The notes below the pieces were generated by a model, which saw only the letters and a list, made by a program, of their open reading frames with translations, was not told the DNA's origin and did not search any database. 64,000 nt of DNA, from assembly GCA_038496445.1 (NCBI GenBank), contig JALMLS010000539.1, forward strand, positions 1 to 64,000. The letters run 5' to 3'. The DNA is from Trichosphaerium sp. ATCC 40318. Its lineage: Eukaryota > Discosea > Flabellinia > Trichosidae. Made by a program: the position numbers and the translations under genes. Positions 34,788 to 45,304 of this stretch are shown here, one piece after another. Positions within the stretch are counted from its first letter, which is position 1; each line of letters starts with the position of its first letter.

Positions 34788-35516
34788 TGCTTTTTTATAA
34801 GGATTTTTTAGAAACCAAGTTGCATATCATTCAGTCAAAGTTCAAACATGAGGAAAGCTAGGGATTATTGTACAATCTATGGCATCTGAAGTCGTAACTA
34901 AATGCATTGGTTGGGATGGCTCAACAAACAAAATGGAGAAAATCATTTCTGTCTTATCCAGGATGGGTTGACTTTGTTACAAAATACAGAATTTTGTCCG
35001 AAATCTTTCGCAAACTTTTACAGCCACTCTATAATTCTGGTTTTGTGGGCTGTTGGAATTGTTAAAGGCACACAAAAGACGAGAATACGGGTACGAGAGA
35101 CGTGGCCTTAGTTGTAAGATAACATTTATTATTATTATGACGGGTCGTTACATAATTCAGAGAATACATTTTACCATTATCTCGATCGAGATGGCATGAT
35201 TAAAAGTAATCAGAGAATAGTAACGTATGCTGTTGCACGTTACTGTTGACTATTACGGATGTAGCCTTACACCACGTGATTATTTTGTTGATACCAATAA
35301 TTAGGAAACTCGTAGCTGTCATGAATGTAAAAGGTAAAAAGCTATTGCGCAATTATACGCTCTTATTAGCCACCTATCTCTCGTGTACGGATGGCTGTAA
35401 CGAACAATATTTTTCTACGATCATCTGTTTTTAGGCAAAATTAGCCTTCGCTTCACAGAATGGGGACGGAGGCTGTATAAGCAAACAGTAAAAAACACTA
35501 CAAACGAATACAACAC
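34788..35516. other. Intergenic, upstream of the sirtuin gene
   Basis: No supported gene. CACGTG occurs near 35270. Short frames lack motifs. Confidence 0.4.
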
Positions 35517-36463
35517 ATGCTAGACTCTATAAAAAGCTTTAACAAGGGTGAATTAAAGGAAACTGGTAAAACAGCCTTTAAATCAACAGCAACCGTTGAA
35601 GGAAGAAAGTTACTAGGCTCTATCCGTGGGTTTAACCGTAAAGAGTTGGCAGAACAAGATAAAAATATAAGAGGCGAGACATTGGTAGTTGCGAAGGGTA
35701 GATCGTGTTACGGCATGGATGGAGAGGATGCTACAGAATATTTCGACACAGACGAAGAAATAGCTCAAAAAGTAAAGAAACTCGCTGAATACGTCAAGCA
35801 ATCCAAGTACATGGTACGACAACGCGTACTGCGTAATAAACTCCGACGGTTTATTAATTACATTCACAGGTCGCTTTCACAGGCGCTGGTATATCAACAT
35901 CTAGTGGCATTCCTGATTTCAGAGGTCCCAAGGGTGTTTGGACGTTAAAGGAGCAGGGAAAGGTATATTTAGAAAAGAAAATGACAACTTTGTGCTAACG
36001 CGACTACTAGCATGCAAAGGGCGTCGATATGAAAAAAGCCAATCCTACAAAAGCACATGTTGCTCTAGCAAAGCTTGCCGATAAAGACATACTAAAATAC
36101 GTCGTTACAACAAATGTTGATGGGTTACATGAGAAGGGAGGGTTGCCTCCAAGTAAGTTTTGCGAATTACATGGCTCATTAAAGAAAGGGTATACGATAG
36201 CTTTTGGACAAGAGCTTCCAAAGGAAGAAATAGATAAGGCTATGAATCACTCAAACCAATGCGATTTGGCACTAGTTCTTGGTACATCTATGCGTGTATC
36301 TCCAGCAGCTAATTTACCAGAACATTCGTATAAAAACAAAGGTCACTTGGTTATTTGTAATCTACAAAAAACTCCTTATGATCGGTATGCTTCTATAGTA
36401 TTGCATGCGCGTACAGATCAAGTTATGGAGTTATTGATGAAGGAACTAGCTATTGACTTGTAA
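35517..36463 (+). CDS. Sirtuin (SIRT6/7-like core) fused to N-terminal WH2/beta-thymosin-like repeats, no zinc ribbon
   Basis: Three exons (35517-35813, 35870-35962, 36020-36463; 834 nt) give 277 residues. Residues 1-50 hold two actin-binding-like repeats, [18 protein letters not shown] and [18 protein letters not shown], matching the WH2/beta-thymosin pattern. The sirtuin begins in the same exon ([20 protein letters not shown]) and continues [20 protein letters not shown] and VWTLK, as in SIRT6/7. NAD-binding and catalytic motifs follow: TTNVDGLH (usual TQN, Gln changed to Thr) and ELHGS (catalytic His). Directly afterwards the chain goes to [14 protein letters not shown]; the 30-50-residue Cys4 zinc ribbon found here in nearly all sirtuins is missing. 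The rest ([27 protein letters not shown]) is normal. Could be a nuclear or cytoskeletal deacylase or a non-catalytic NAD binder. Confidence 0.88.
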
Positions 36464-36516
36464 TAAAAAAATAAACTTGACTTAATTGAATTCAAATTCA
36501 ATTTTTTCGGCTACTG

Positions 36517-37491
36517 ATGAACACAAAGATGAAGCTGGTCGTTTTTATTTGTTAGTTGGTGTCTTACTGCTGTTCATAGACAAAGAAGCCAAAGAGCGCT
36601 CGAGAAGACTCAAATGGCAATGGTGATAAACGTAAAAAGCGCGTGGATGAAATACTGGGTGACGATAAGCTGTCACTGGCTTTTAAAGCCTTTTTACACG
36701 ATAGATACCAAGATGAAATATTTGAGTGCGTGAACTGTTCTTTGTCACCTACACGCGTTGTTCAGGCGATTAAAACCATTTCAAAACAGCTTGTATTAAT
36801 TTAGCAGTACAACGTATCAAATTTCTATTTACGTTACGCAATGCATTATAAGAAGCCAATTACTGAGTTTTATCGTATTTACTTTTTGTAATTGATGTAC
36901 GTTCTAACTTGCTTTAGCTTTTACGTTGAAGTCCTAGTGTTTGAAGAAACAAAAGAAAAGAATAATTTAAAGCGGTTGGGACTAGCTATTTACAGTCATT
37001 TTTTTTTGGAAGTATGTACTGTTTATAAGTCGTTTCTTTCTATTCTAATACTTACTTTAAAGGTTAAACTTCCTTGTACCAAGCGTGTGTCGGATAAGAT
37101 ATCGGCAGCAATACATTCAAATAGTTTTGATAATACGCTGTTTAATCTAGCTAAAGTAGAGGTCAGGCAATTGCTTGATACATATGCTATAGATTTTAAT
37201 GAAAAGGGTGATAAATCAGCTAAAATGAAGAAAGTTAAACAAGTTAAGAAATCAAAAGAAGCCGAAAGTGAAGACTTACGTGATATGATAAGTCAGTTAA
37301 AGTCTATTGTCTACTTGAGCTTTGATCATGTTCAACATGAGATTAAAAGCCTTGGACAAAGGCTTACGGCACTAGAACAGAACATGGACGGTGTTTTAGA
37401 TAAATTAGAAGATTTAGAGCAACATCAAACACGCCAAGCGCCAACAGAGAGTATAATGATGGACTTACTTGTTGATATGGACGCTGAATAA
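36517..37491 (+). CDS. RGS-like domain protein with C-terminal coiled coil
   Basis: Three exons in phase (36517-36537, 36580-36792, 37063-37491; 663 nt) give 220 residues; the tiny first exon and its 42-nt intron are the least certain part. A basic head (KKPKSARED, KRKKRVDE) leads to SLAFKAFLHDRYQDEIFECV, like the first RGS helices. The second half, CTKRVSDKISAAIHS then TLFNLAKVEVRQLLDTYAIDF, follows the end of RGS domains, which speed GTP hydrolysis on G-alpha. A Lys-rich linker and a coiled coil (DMISQLKSIVYL through LDKLEDLEQHQ) end the chain. The first half of the RGS match is weak, so another helical fold is possible. Confidence 0.5.
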
Positions 37492-38350
37492 ATAAATAAA
37501 TATACGTTGTATTTTGTACTTTTGATAACCAAGTTGTAGCGTTTAAAGTATAAAGGGGAACCTCTTTTGTTTATTGTAGAGGTCCTACACTGTATTTTTA
37601 TTCAACAGCAAGATATATATTTTGAGATTCTTTGAACTTTGGAAGTGTTGTGAATGAAAAACGAATTCGGTGTCTAAGAAACTTTCTCAAGTCAAGAGTA
37701 CCGTCATTTCTAGTTCTAGTTACGTTGTTTGTCTTTTTTAGGTATAAGTTACCTTGTATTAGTAAACTTTACTGAAAATATCACGTGCGAATTGATTCAG
37801 GAAAAACTCTCAAATGTTCGAGAAATTTGCCCGGTTTGAAACTTCATTATTTTAGATTGTATTTTTGATGACAACTACTCTTACTATTTTACTTAAACCG
37901 TGTTACAACGTCACCATAGAACCTGTGCGGTGCTTACGACAAACAACACAAAAGAAGAAAAAAACACAAAGAATCAAACCGAAATGTTGCACGAGAGTTT
38001 CTCTTACACCTATTTGTATTATACAGCCTAGAGAAACAAGATTGAATACCCGTATCATTACGTTAGGGTGACTGAATTTGTATGGAATCATTTTCCTTGT
38101 AATATTATTTGAGGGCGCAAAAAAATAAAGATATCTTGTACTTTACTATGAATCGTTATCAAATTGCAAGAACACTCCTCTTTTAGCGATCCAAACGTCA
38201 AATCACTTTACGCAATGTTAGTGAACGCTCTCATAAGAACACTAAGTGAAACATATCGAGAAATCGACCTCATTGAGCAAAAATGCAAGCTGGTTGCCTA
38301 AAAAGGAACAATCAACAGTTCATGTTTTTGACAATTTCTATGTTTATTTG
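37492..38350. other. Intergenic, no supported gene
   Basis: Two overlapping frames on opposite strands at 37865-38091 have no motif. CACGTG near 37784. The region lies between the 3' ends of two convergent genes. Confidence 0.4.
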
Positions 38351-38732
38351 TCATTTAGGAGGCGGAACAACACGCTGACTTGGCGCATCACATTGGTCAT
38401 TGCCACACATAATACGATGGAAGGGTAAATACTCTCTCAGGTACTTTTGATGTAATTGGTTGGCTATTTTGATTCCAACTCGGTTAGGACTCGTACCAGA
38501 CTCGTATTGAATGAATATATGCATTGCTGGATCGTTTGAACCGAGATAAAAAAGGTCTCCAGGTTCAAGAGCCAAAAACCTTATCATTACCAAGTGCGAC
38601 GCCACGGGTACTAGTTCTTGGAGTGTTTGAGCTATTGCGGCCTTAATCTTGTGGAAGCTCAAAATTGTATTGAATCTTTACAAATGCGGCACTTTTAGTC
38701 TTGAAATTCTTCTTGTGATGTTTACTACTCAT
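38351..38732 (-). CDS. Small conserved-looking protein, unknown
   Basis: Two exons (38732-38682, 38641-38351; 342 nt) give 113 residues. A basic head (SSKHHKKNFKTKSAAF) is followed by a helix (IAQTLQELVPVASHLVMIRF) and a compact beta-rich stretch (LEPGDLFYLGSNDPAMHIFI). It ends with a Pro/Arg tail. I recognise no family. Even composition, clean splice sites and a good ATG support a real gene. Starts diverge from the AlkB-like gene 110 bp away. Confidence 0.5.
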
Positions 38733-38841
38733 ACAAATACAAATTTAATCAGACATTTCATTGAAAGTAAGAATTTAATTTAACGATAATTGATTGTGCT
38801 TTTTGCTTAGAATTACGTTTATCCGCTCGCCCACACAATAC

Positions 38842-39535
38842 ATGGAACAATCAGAGCATCAAGTGATCGAAACAGCAGTACCAGGCCTATTCCTTGTAAA
38901 AGACTTTCTAAGCGAACTTGAAGAGACTACACTCGTATTGGATATTGACAATGAGGTTTGGAAGCCAAACAGACAAGAAACTCGTCGTATTCAAATATAC
39001 GGTAACAACGAACAGTATAGCTACTATTCTTACGCGTCTTTTAGGCCCCTGGCACAATGAAAAGTACGAAAAAATCGTTCAGCTTTTTAAAAACGAGAAA
39101 CTAACGTAGCACTAGATTACACAAGACACAAAGGTTACACCACACCCAGGATTTTCAAAACAAATATGCACAAAGATAGTTACATTCTGCACAAAAAACT
39201 TCAAAAAAGCTAAAGTCATTGAAGGTAAACTAGGCCAAGATGAGTATACTGAACTATTTGTGAATGAGTATACACCATTACAGAGTTTACAGTTCCATAC
39301 AGATCATCGAAGTACATACAAAGAGACGATATTTGGTGTTAGTTTATTGTGTCCGATGATTTTTTCTTTCAAGCTTTCTGGAAAGACAACCAAGGTTACT
39401 TTACCTCCCAGATCGTTGTATCTGATGACAGGAGATTCAAGGTTTAAGTACAAACATGGTGTTCACACAAATAGCGTACTTGGAGAACGTAGAGTATCAT
39501 TAACATTCAGAATGGTCAATTATACTGATAAATAA
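38842..39535 (+). CDS. AlkB-like 2-oxoglutarate/Fe(II) dioxygenase
   Basis: Three exons: 38842 to about 38998, a second around 39047-39080, and a third from about 39106 to 39535. The N-terminal part has PGLFLVKDFLSELEE and ETRRIQIYG, the substrate lid of AlkB proteins. The iron site is complete: FHTDHRSTYKETIFGVSL (H.D), then KYKHGVHTNS (distal His) and GERRVSLTFR (the Arg pair that holds 2-oxoglutarate). These enzymes remove methyl groups from DNA, RNA or protein. The middle splice joins are my best fit (donor ATC|GTTCAG) and less sure than the domain call. About 200 residues. Confidence 0.8.
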
Positions 39536-39981
39536 AAACTACACGACAGCTTGTTGTCCAATCCTAGTTATATCAAAATAGTTCTTATTTTATTCGCACG
39601 TTCTATGTGATATTATCCCACTTGGCTCTCGCGAAGTTTGGGATCTTGTAGTTTATAAATAGGAAAGTCGGAACATTCACACCACTTTTATAATGTGACA
39701 TATACTTATTCTGTTACAAAGATTAGTAGAACATCTTTTGCAGGTCTAATAAAACAGATATCATCAACCCTGGTTTGTGCTAAAACATAAATTTGTTTAG
39801 TTTACCTGATTGTTTTCACCCTTGAAGTCTAAGTGGTTCAAGAGAATTTGCTACAAAGACAGAGACCGAAAATCATTTTATTCAGTACGCTTTTGATTTA
39901 ATACAACGAAGCTTTAAGTTTAGCAAAGCCTTTCCCTAATAGGGCTAGTTTCATTTGCTTTTCGAAATCAACTTTAGTTTC
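39536..39981. other. Gap with possible extra 3' exons of the next gene
   Basis: On the minus strand, fragments such as FEKQMKLALLGKGFAKLKAS (39890-39950) and ILLNHLDFKGENNQ (39810-39850) look coding and lie between good splice sites, but I could not join them in phase to the frame ending at 39982. They may be alternative exons of that gene. Confidence 0.3.
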
Positions 39982-40221
39982 CTACTTAGCACATTCCTTA
40001 GCCCCTTCACATTGTTCATCTGCATTGATTGGTCTGACAACAGTGTAGCAATCTTTGGCACTTAAGCTGTAGGTTCCTGCGTTCTTTCGGAGAAGTTCCT
40101 TTATAAGCTTCACTTGTTCACCACGTGAAGCCTTTCTGACTGCATTTGAGAGAGCTTTCACCTGAGAATCTGAAATGCGGGGCCGTATTGGTTTCCAAAG
40201 GTTCTGTCCTACACGTGGCAT
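39982..40221 (-). CDS. Small helical protein, possibly DUF4476-like
   Basis: A frame of 79 residues from a good ATG: basic N-terminus (GQNLWKPIRPR), then QVKALSNAVRKASRGEQVKL, IKELLRKNAGTYSL and SAKDCYTVVRPIN. The helix-helix pattern with a short beta or loop centre is like proteins with the DUF4476 domain, whose role is unknown. The stop follows KECAK directly; the real gene may continue through a splice site there into fragments at 39.8-39.95 kb. Low certainty on family and 3' end. Confidence 0.4.
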   Translation of the reverse strand: MPRVGQNLWKPIRPRISDSQVKALSNAVRKASRGEQVKLIKELLRKNAGTYSLSAKDCYTVVRPINADEQCEGAKECAK

Positions 40222-40688
40222 TCTGCTTGAGTTGTATGATGCTTGTTGTTTGTAAATTATGTTGATTATACGTACGTGTTTTAAGCAGTTTTTTGAGCCA
40301 GATAATGACTAGGTGTGCCGGTTCTGCTTTGGTGTAACTTCGTATTACATGGCATTAACTACTTATCCGTATAGTTCAAGTTGTGAGAGCGCACTGTTCA
40401 AGCAGTCAAGCTATCATTGTGTTTAGTGATTTTGTTACGTGATAACTTGAATTCCTTAAAAAAAGCCATACATGCTTGTCTGAGCAGAGGTATGCTAGCA
40501 CAAGAAATCAGCAGTCCATTTAATATGATTGATTGGATGTTTTTCAACGACAGGTGCCCAGAAGTCAACAAAAATTCACTTAACCATTGTTCGAAACTGC
40601 GGTTTACGGTTTTAATACAAGGCAAGTGATTTATGTTACTACGTAACTAGTACGCGCTGACAGCAAATTCAGCATGGAATAGAGCACA
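40222..40688. other. Intergenic between divergent genes
   Basis: Two antiparallel frames at 40398-40629 mirror each other and show no motif. CACGTG is absent here, CACGTGA-like ACGTGATAA occurs near 40437. Confidence 0.4.
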
Positions 40689-42070
40689 ATGGAGCCAAAA
40701 CCACACAAAAACAAAAAAAAAACAGTAAAACTACCGAATAATACGTGGATACGCATAGCGAACAATATACCACTATCATGCGCGCTATTTGCACTATCTT
40801 TAACTTGTAAATCTCTTTACAAAGTGAGCAGAAAGCGTGCATACGATTGCGTTCGTATTCTAGAACCTAAAGATACCATTCTAGTGGAAAAATCAGATAC
40901 AGGTATGAAACGAACACTGAGAGCTTTATTTTTACTTTTTGACATGATCTAGGCGTGTATATTCGAAGGTACTCATGGATTCAAGATGCTATGAGTACCT
41001 TAAAACCCTTGGAGGTTGCTGAAGCCAAGAAAAAAGGAAAAACTTCGTTTATGTCTAAAATATTCTCGAAAAAAAAGAAGTCTTCAGAGTTTCAACCTAA
41101 GAATACTGATACTCGTACTGATACTTTAGCTAAAAAAAGTACCCGTATTTTAGTTACTGTAGTTGGTGATGAGAACGCCGGTAATTATCTTGATGTCAAC
41201 AGTACTTGTCACGTGTTAAATCTATATTTAGGCAAACATACTCTCTTTTCATCTTTTTTCAAAGATAGGTTCACAAGTGGAAAGAATGAAAGGTTATACC
41301 ATGTACCTGTATAGAATGAGTTATGCGTGTTTTAACTGCAACCCATAGGAAGCAAAAACAGTGATGTTAAACGATATTGAAGGTAAAATAGCTGTTGTAC
41401 GTACTATAGAATTTGTGCTTATTCACTAGGCTTTTTGCACATCTTCTGGTTCATATTTACCTTAATCTCAGAATTGCCCACGCCCATCAAAGTGGAGTAA
41501 TACACGCTATCAAAAAAACACAAACATAGGGATCATTATGGTCGATCTTACTAGTACTGAAAGTACGTCTGCAAACAAACAGAAAAAGTATTTCTTATGA
41601 AAAAAAAAAGGTTGTTTTCTTAAGTTTTTGGTCGCTTGTTTGTACCTTCCAAATTGATTTAAAGCCCTGTTTTAATGTTATACAATTTACAAAAGTTGTG
41701 AGCGTTGCTCATGTCTTGTTCAGATGTTTGTAACTTTTTACTAGGTTGGGAAGACACAACAAATTATTTTAGTGAACTCCAACGTTACTGTATCCATGTT
41801 ACTTTCTATGTTATAGTATTTACAAAAAAGGACATGGACGAAGATCACGTTGTATCTGAGAGTGATATCAAGGTACCCAAAAAAAACATAAGCGGAAATA
41901 CAAGAAGGTAGCTCCTAATAATTTGTTTTGAATAGGAGTTCATGATGACTTCAATTACTGACTTTGACATTTGTTGTGTTGAGATTAATACTACATCAGT
42001 TCCAGATGTTGAACACTTATTCGAGTTTATACTTCATAGATGGATAAGTAAACAAAAGAAGATGATATAG
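40689..42070 (+). CDS. F-box protein fused to a degenerate Ras-like GTPase domain
   Basis: Six exons close in phase (40689-40902, 40953-41308, 41349-41396, 41472-41562, 41724-41872, 41936-42070; 993 nt), 330 residues. Residues 13-58 form an F-box (VKLPNNTWIRIANNIPLSC, LTCKSLYKVSRK). A Lys-rich linker leads to a small-GTPase-like domain from about residue 135: RILVTVVGDENAGNY stands where GxxxxGKS should be and has lost the P-loop Gly-Lys-Ser. Then TVMLNDIEGKIAV, GIIMVDLTSTENVCNFLLGW (strand and helix as in VxDxTxxxSFxN), VIVFTKKDMDEDHV (the TKxD base motif kept) and a last strand before VEHLFEFILHRW. So the fold is kept but nucleotide binding is doubtful. Perhaps a substrate receptor using a pseudo-GTPase as its binding module. 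Confidence 0.72.
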
Positions 42071-42389
42071 GTGTTGTAAGATAAAACAGATTCCTGACGT
42101 GATGTGAACAGCTTACAAATACAAGCCACTATCTACCTCAGGTGAAGTTGTCTTCATCTGAATCTTGAGAGAAATCGTCCGAGAATTCAAATAAATAGTT
42201 GATTTTGATTGACGACATATTGGTTATTTCAAAAGAGAGTTTGAGTGTTCGTTAGGACAACTTGTATTTCATAAAAATTACATAAATTTGAACGTAGGAT
42301 AGATACAAACTCCACTTTTTTTAGTGCTTTTATTTTTGATACTTGCTTTTACAATTGTAGGCAGTATTGGTGATATTATTATTTCGTTC
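42071..42389. other. Intergenic between convergent genes
   Basis: No supported feature in about 320 bp. Confidence 0.4.
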
Positions 42390-42959
42390 TCACTTTAAGA
42401 CATACTTTACAGTACAGTTATCACCTCCTCCTTGAATGACCAAAACACTGGGTGGTGTAGCTTCACTATGATTGGATCCAGCGAACGGGTTTGAAGTTGT
42501 CAAAACATACTCTTTGCCTGTCTTCTCGTCCTTGTACCATACTTTGGCCACTGTAACACCTGTCATAAATCCGTGGCTCTCACATCCATATGCTTCTTGA
42601 GTGTTTGCCTTGATATTAGAAGGAGGAAGAATCGAGCTACTCCATATGCCTAAAATAGATATATTGAGCAAACAAGTTAAATATAGTTTATCTTCGTTTT
42701 GTACCTGAGCCATCAGAGTTTTCTTTTGGTTGAGGCGCTTTTACAAGTGTTAGGTCGTTTCCTGTTTTATTGACAACAATAACATCGACACTTCGGGTCG
42801 CTCTACCATCCCCAAATAGATTTTTCTTTAACCTGGATGCAAGTGTATTACCAATATCGACAGCTATACAAATGCTGTTAGCTAAAAATAAGCTTAATAA
42901 ATGTGGTTTGATTTACCTTGTTCTGTTGCGAATGCTATTGCTGCTGCTTGAAATGCCAT
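42390..42959 (-). CDS. Actinoporin/aegerolysin-like small beta protein, copy 1
   Basis: Three exons (42959-42917, 42863-42705, 42649-42390; 462 nt), 153 residues. An N-terminal amphipathic helix is followed by a beta-sandwich-like sequence with landmarks VDVIVVNKTGNDLTL, SHGFMTGV, VLTTSNPFAGSNHSEA and VIQGGGDNCTV. The order helix, V.V.N.tG, aromatic loop, SNP..GSN resembles actinoporin-type membrane-binding proteins; the link is by pattern only. No signal peptide, so secretion would need another route. Exon lengths and phases are the same as in the two copies at 47 and 48.5 kb, but this copy is the most diverged. Could serve defence or prey killing, or have an internal role. Confidence 0.65.
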
Positions 42960-43579
42960 TTTGATCTGATGAGGTGCTTTGTTGCTTGTGATTTGTTGTT
43001 ATTTTTAATATTGACACAACTTGACCAGTAAATAAACGCATGAAAATACCATATTTGCCTAAATGTTTCACTACTGAATAAAATCGGTAAGCTTGAAACA
43101 GTATTCTTCACTGTATGAGGGAGATAGCACAACGAAAACTACAAAGTAGTGGACAATTTCGGGAGTTAATTAACAATACTACAGCGCTTTAACTATCTTA
43201 AAACCTATTTTTTCTACCCGTATTCACATATTTCCACGTCGAAGAGCATATTGAGAGGTTTAAGGAGCTTTTACCATATGCTATTTTTGTCTTTTCACTC
43301 AGAGCAAACTTTTGGGGTTACCAATTTTACGAAATGATGCTGATAACCAACCGAAAAAACGATGGTTTTTTAGTAGTATACAACCAATGCAAGCGACCAA
43401 ATGGCTCTGTTCGCTTTCGGTCTGGCAGTGTGCCAAAAACGTTGGCAAATTTCATAAACTAAATTTGAATACCAGTTTTCAGTTTGTTTCGTACCGGCCC
43501 ATCGAGTCGTCATCAAAAAAGTCAACTTTTGTAAACCCAAAAATTGTGGATTTCACAATAAAGAATACGTAACTCCCCA
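42960..43579. other. Intergenic, no supported gene
   Basis: Contains TTAATTAA near 43163, the kind of TTAA site piggyBac elements use, 400 bp before the transposase remnant. The plus frame 43312-43572 lacks motifs. Confidence 0.35.
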
Positions 43580-44909
43580 ATGTCGCAACAACGCCGTGGC
43601 TTTTCCAAGTATTATGACAAACGCCCAAAGGATCGCGTGTTGAAACGGTCAAACAGAGAATCCATACAGTATGTACTTCATAACATCTGCGATACTGGCA
43701 ACTAATATTTCTTTGGGCTCCGATTTTGACAGCAGCATTGAAGCCTTACGGATTTACCTATGTTGACTATCCCGTGTTAGACGTTTGGACTAAACTTAAA
43801 AAACAACGTAACGTTATTGGTATTGGAAAAGCCAAGACACCAATGGCATTTTTCACCTTCAAGTGGGATAATAAGATTTTTGAAAACTTGTTATTCACAA
43901 GCACATATGAACAACATCACACTGACCTAAAAAATGGGATCACTACCCATATGACGAACTTCTCTGGTATAGTGATATGGCATGGGATTATTGGAATACA
44001 GAATATTCGCACATTGTGGAGCACAGGTGAAGCACAAATTTTATTTACTGGGAAGACAGGTTTGTTGCAACTTAATCACTACTTCAACATCTCTGCCAAC
44101 ATGAAATTTGATGCTAACATGGTACATTCATTTCTAGTGATTGTCTTTAAGCGCCACATGGTACCAGGTTATTTCACTTGTGCTGATGAAATCTGTATTC
44201 CATCATAATATTTCAATTGCCATATAAAAACTCACAACACTAAGAAACCATACGCATGGGCCATAGAATTGAAGTGTCTCGATGATTCGAACTAGATATC
44301 TGATTGACTTTATCAATACTTTGATATAGCCTCATCTCACACCAAATGAATCCTTCTTTCATGTGCAAAATGGTCGAAAACAATTGGAAGGTGCCATTTT
44401 TTTACATGTGACTCTAATTTTTGTTCAGCCATGGATCTCAACAAGCCGGGGAATTTGACTTAGACGCTACTTCATCATGTAATACCAACCACTGTCAGTG
44501 GCCTTGCAGCAATCAATTGCAAAAAAAGTGCCTGTGGGATACACAAGATTGGCACCATTGGACAAAACTGTTGCTGTTGCAACAAATAGCAATGAAATCG
44601 TAAAGTTGGCCACCACTCTCTACTGTATGCATGATGACAAAAGTTCATTTGACAGTAGCAATAAAAGATATGTTCAAAAATAAAAATGATGACACCAAGG
44701 GAAATAGTGATCAATTTGGCCAGCTGGTCAAGTCCTATTGTACAGATAGGCGGTTCAAAAAATGGAACATGACACTTCTTGTTGGTTGGTTTTACTACAC
44801 CCTCACAACTGCTTTTATTCTGTATAAGTGTCAAGACGGAACCCTTACTCCCAAAGGTTTTTTACAAGAAATTGCAACGGAATTGCTTCTCACAGGGACA
44901 GGAAAATAA
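43580..44909 (+). mobile_element. Truncated piggyBac-like transposase remnant
   Basis: Three separate stretches in the same direction follow the piggyBac (DDE_Tnp_1_7) order. A basic start at 43580 (GFSKYYDKRPKDRVLKRSN) has a splice-like end. 43726-44208 carries FFTFKWDNKIFENLL, IVIWHGIIGIQNIRTLWS and, just before its stop, VPGYFTCADEICIPS, matching the siDE.M segment with the first catalytic Asp. After a gap, 44640-44909 has DDTKGNSDQFGQLVKSYCTD and RRFKKWNMTLLVGWFYYTL, the conserved C-terminal region. The middle with the other catalytic Asp residues is missing and frames do not join, so it is inactive. No terminal repeats were identified. Confidence 0.65.
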
Positions 44910-45304
44910 CCTCCTAATATATTTGTGACAGTTTTTTTTTTCTTGTGATTTTTCATGACGACTCCTTTGGCCGGTTATGTTTTCGGTATGGTTCGGTAGA
45001 TTTGCACTGCCCGTTTCTAAAAAGAAGTTTTTCTAAGGCCTCGTACCTGCACAAAACCTTTGAAATACACAGTAATGTTGTTAAACATTGTACTAGTGTA
45101 TCAGTCACGTGTGATCAAAATTGTAAACAGATTACTAGAAAGTAAGAGTGAGTCGTTTTCTCCCAATATCTTATGTACAGGGCTGAGTAAAAGAATGTGT
45201 ATTGCAAACAATAGCAAATAAGCTAGAGATATTTCTAAAGAAACGAGGTGCACGTTCAAATACAAATACTAAGAAATCAACTTGTAATAGAAAACAAACA
45301 CAAG
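44910..45304. other. Intergenic, no supported gene
   Basis: Short region between the transposase remnant and the F-box/MORN gene; CACGTG near 45105; nothing else seen. Confidence 0.4.

Noticed and set aside
36943-37062. Extra RGS exon (VFEETKEKNNLKRL)
   Set aside because: Looks coding but no donor and acceptor pair joins it in phase; treated as intron.
44281-44310. tRNA-like B box (GTTCGAATC on the minus strand)
   Set aside because: No T-stem pairing, A box or acceptor stem around it.
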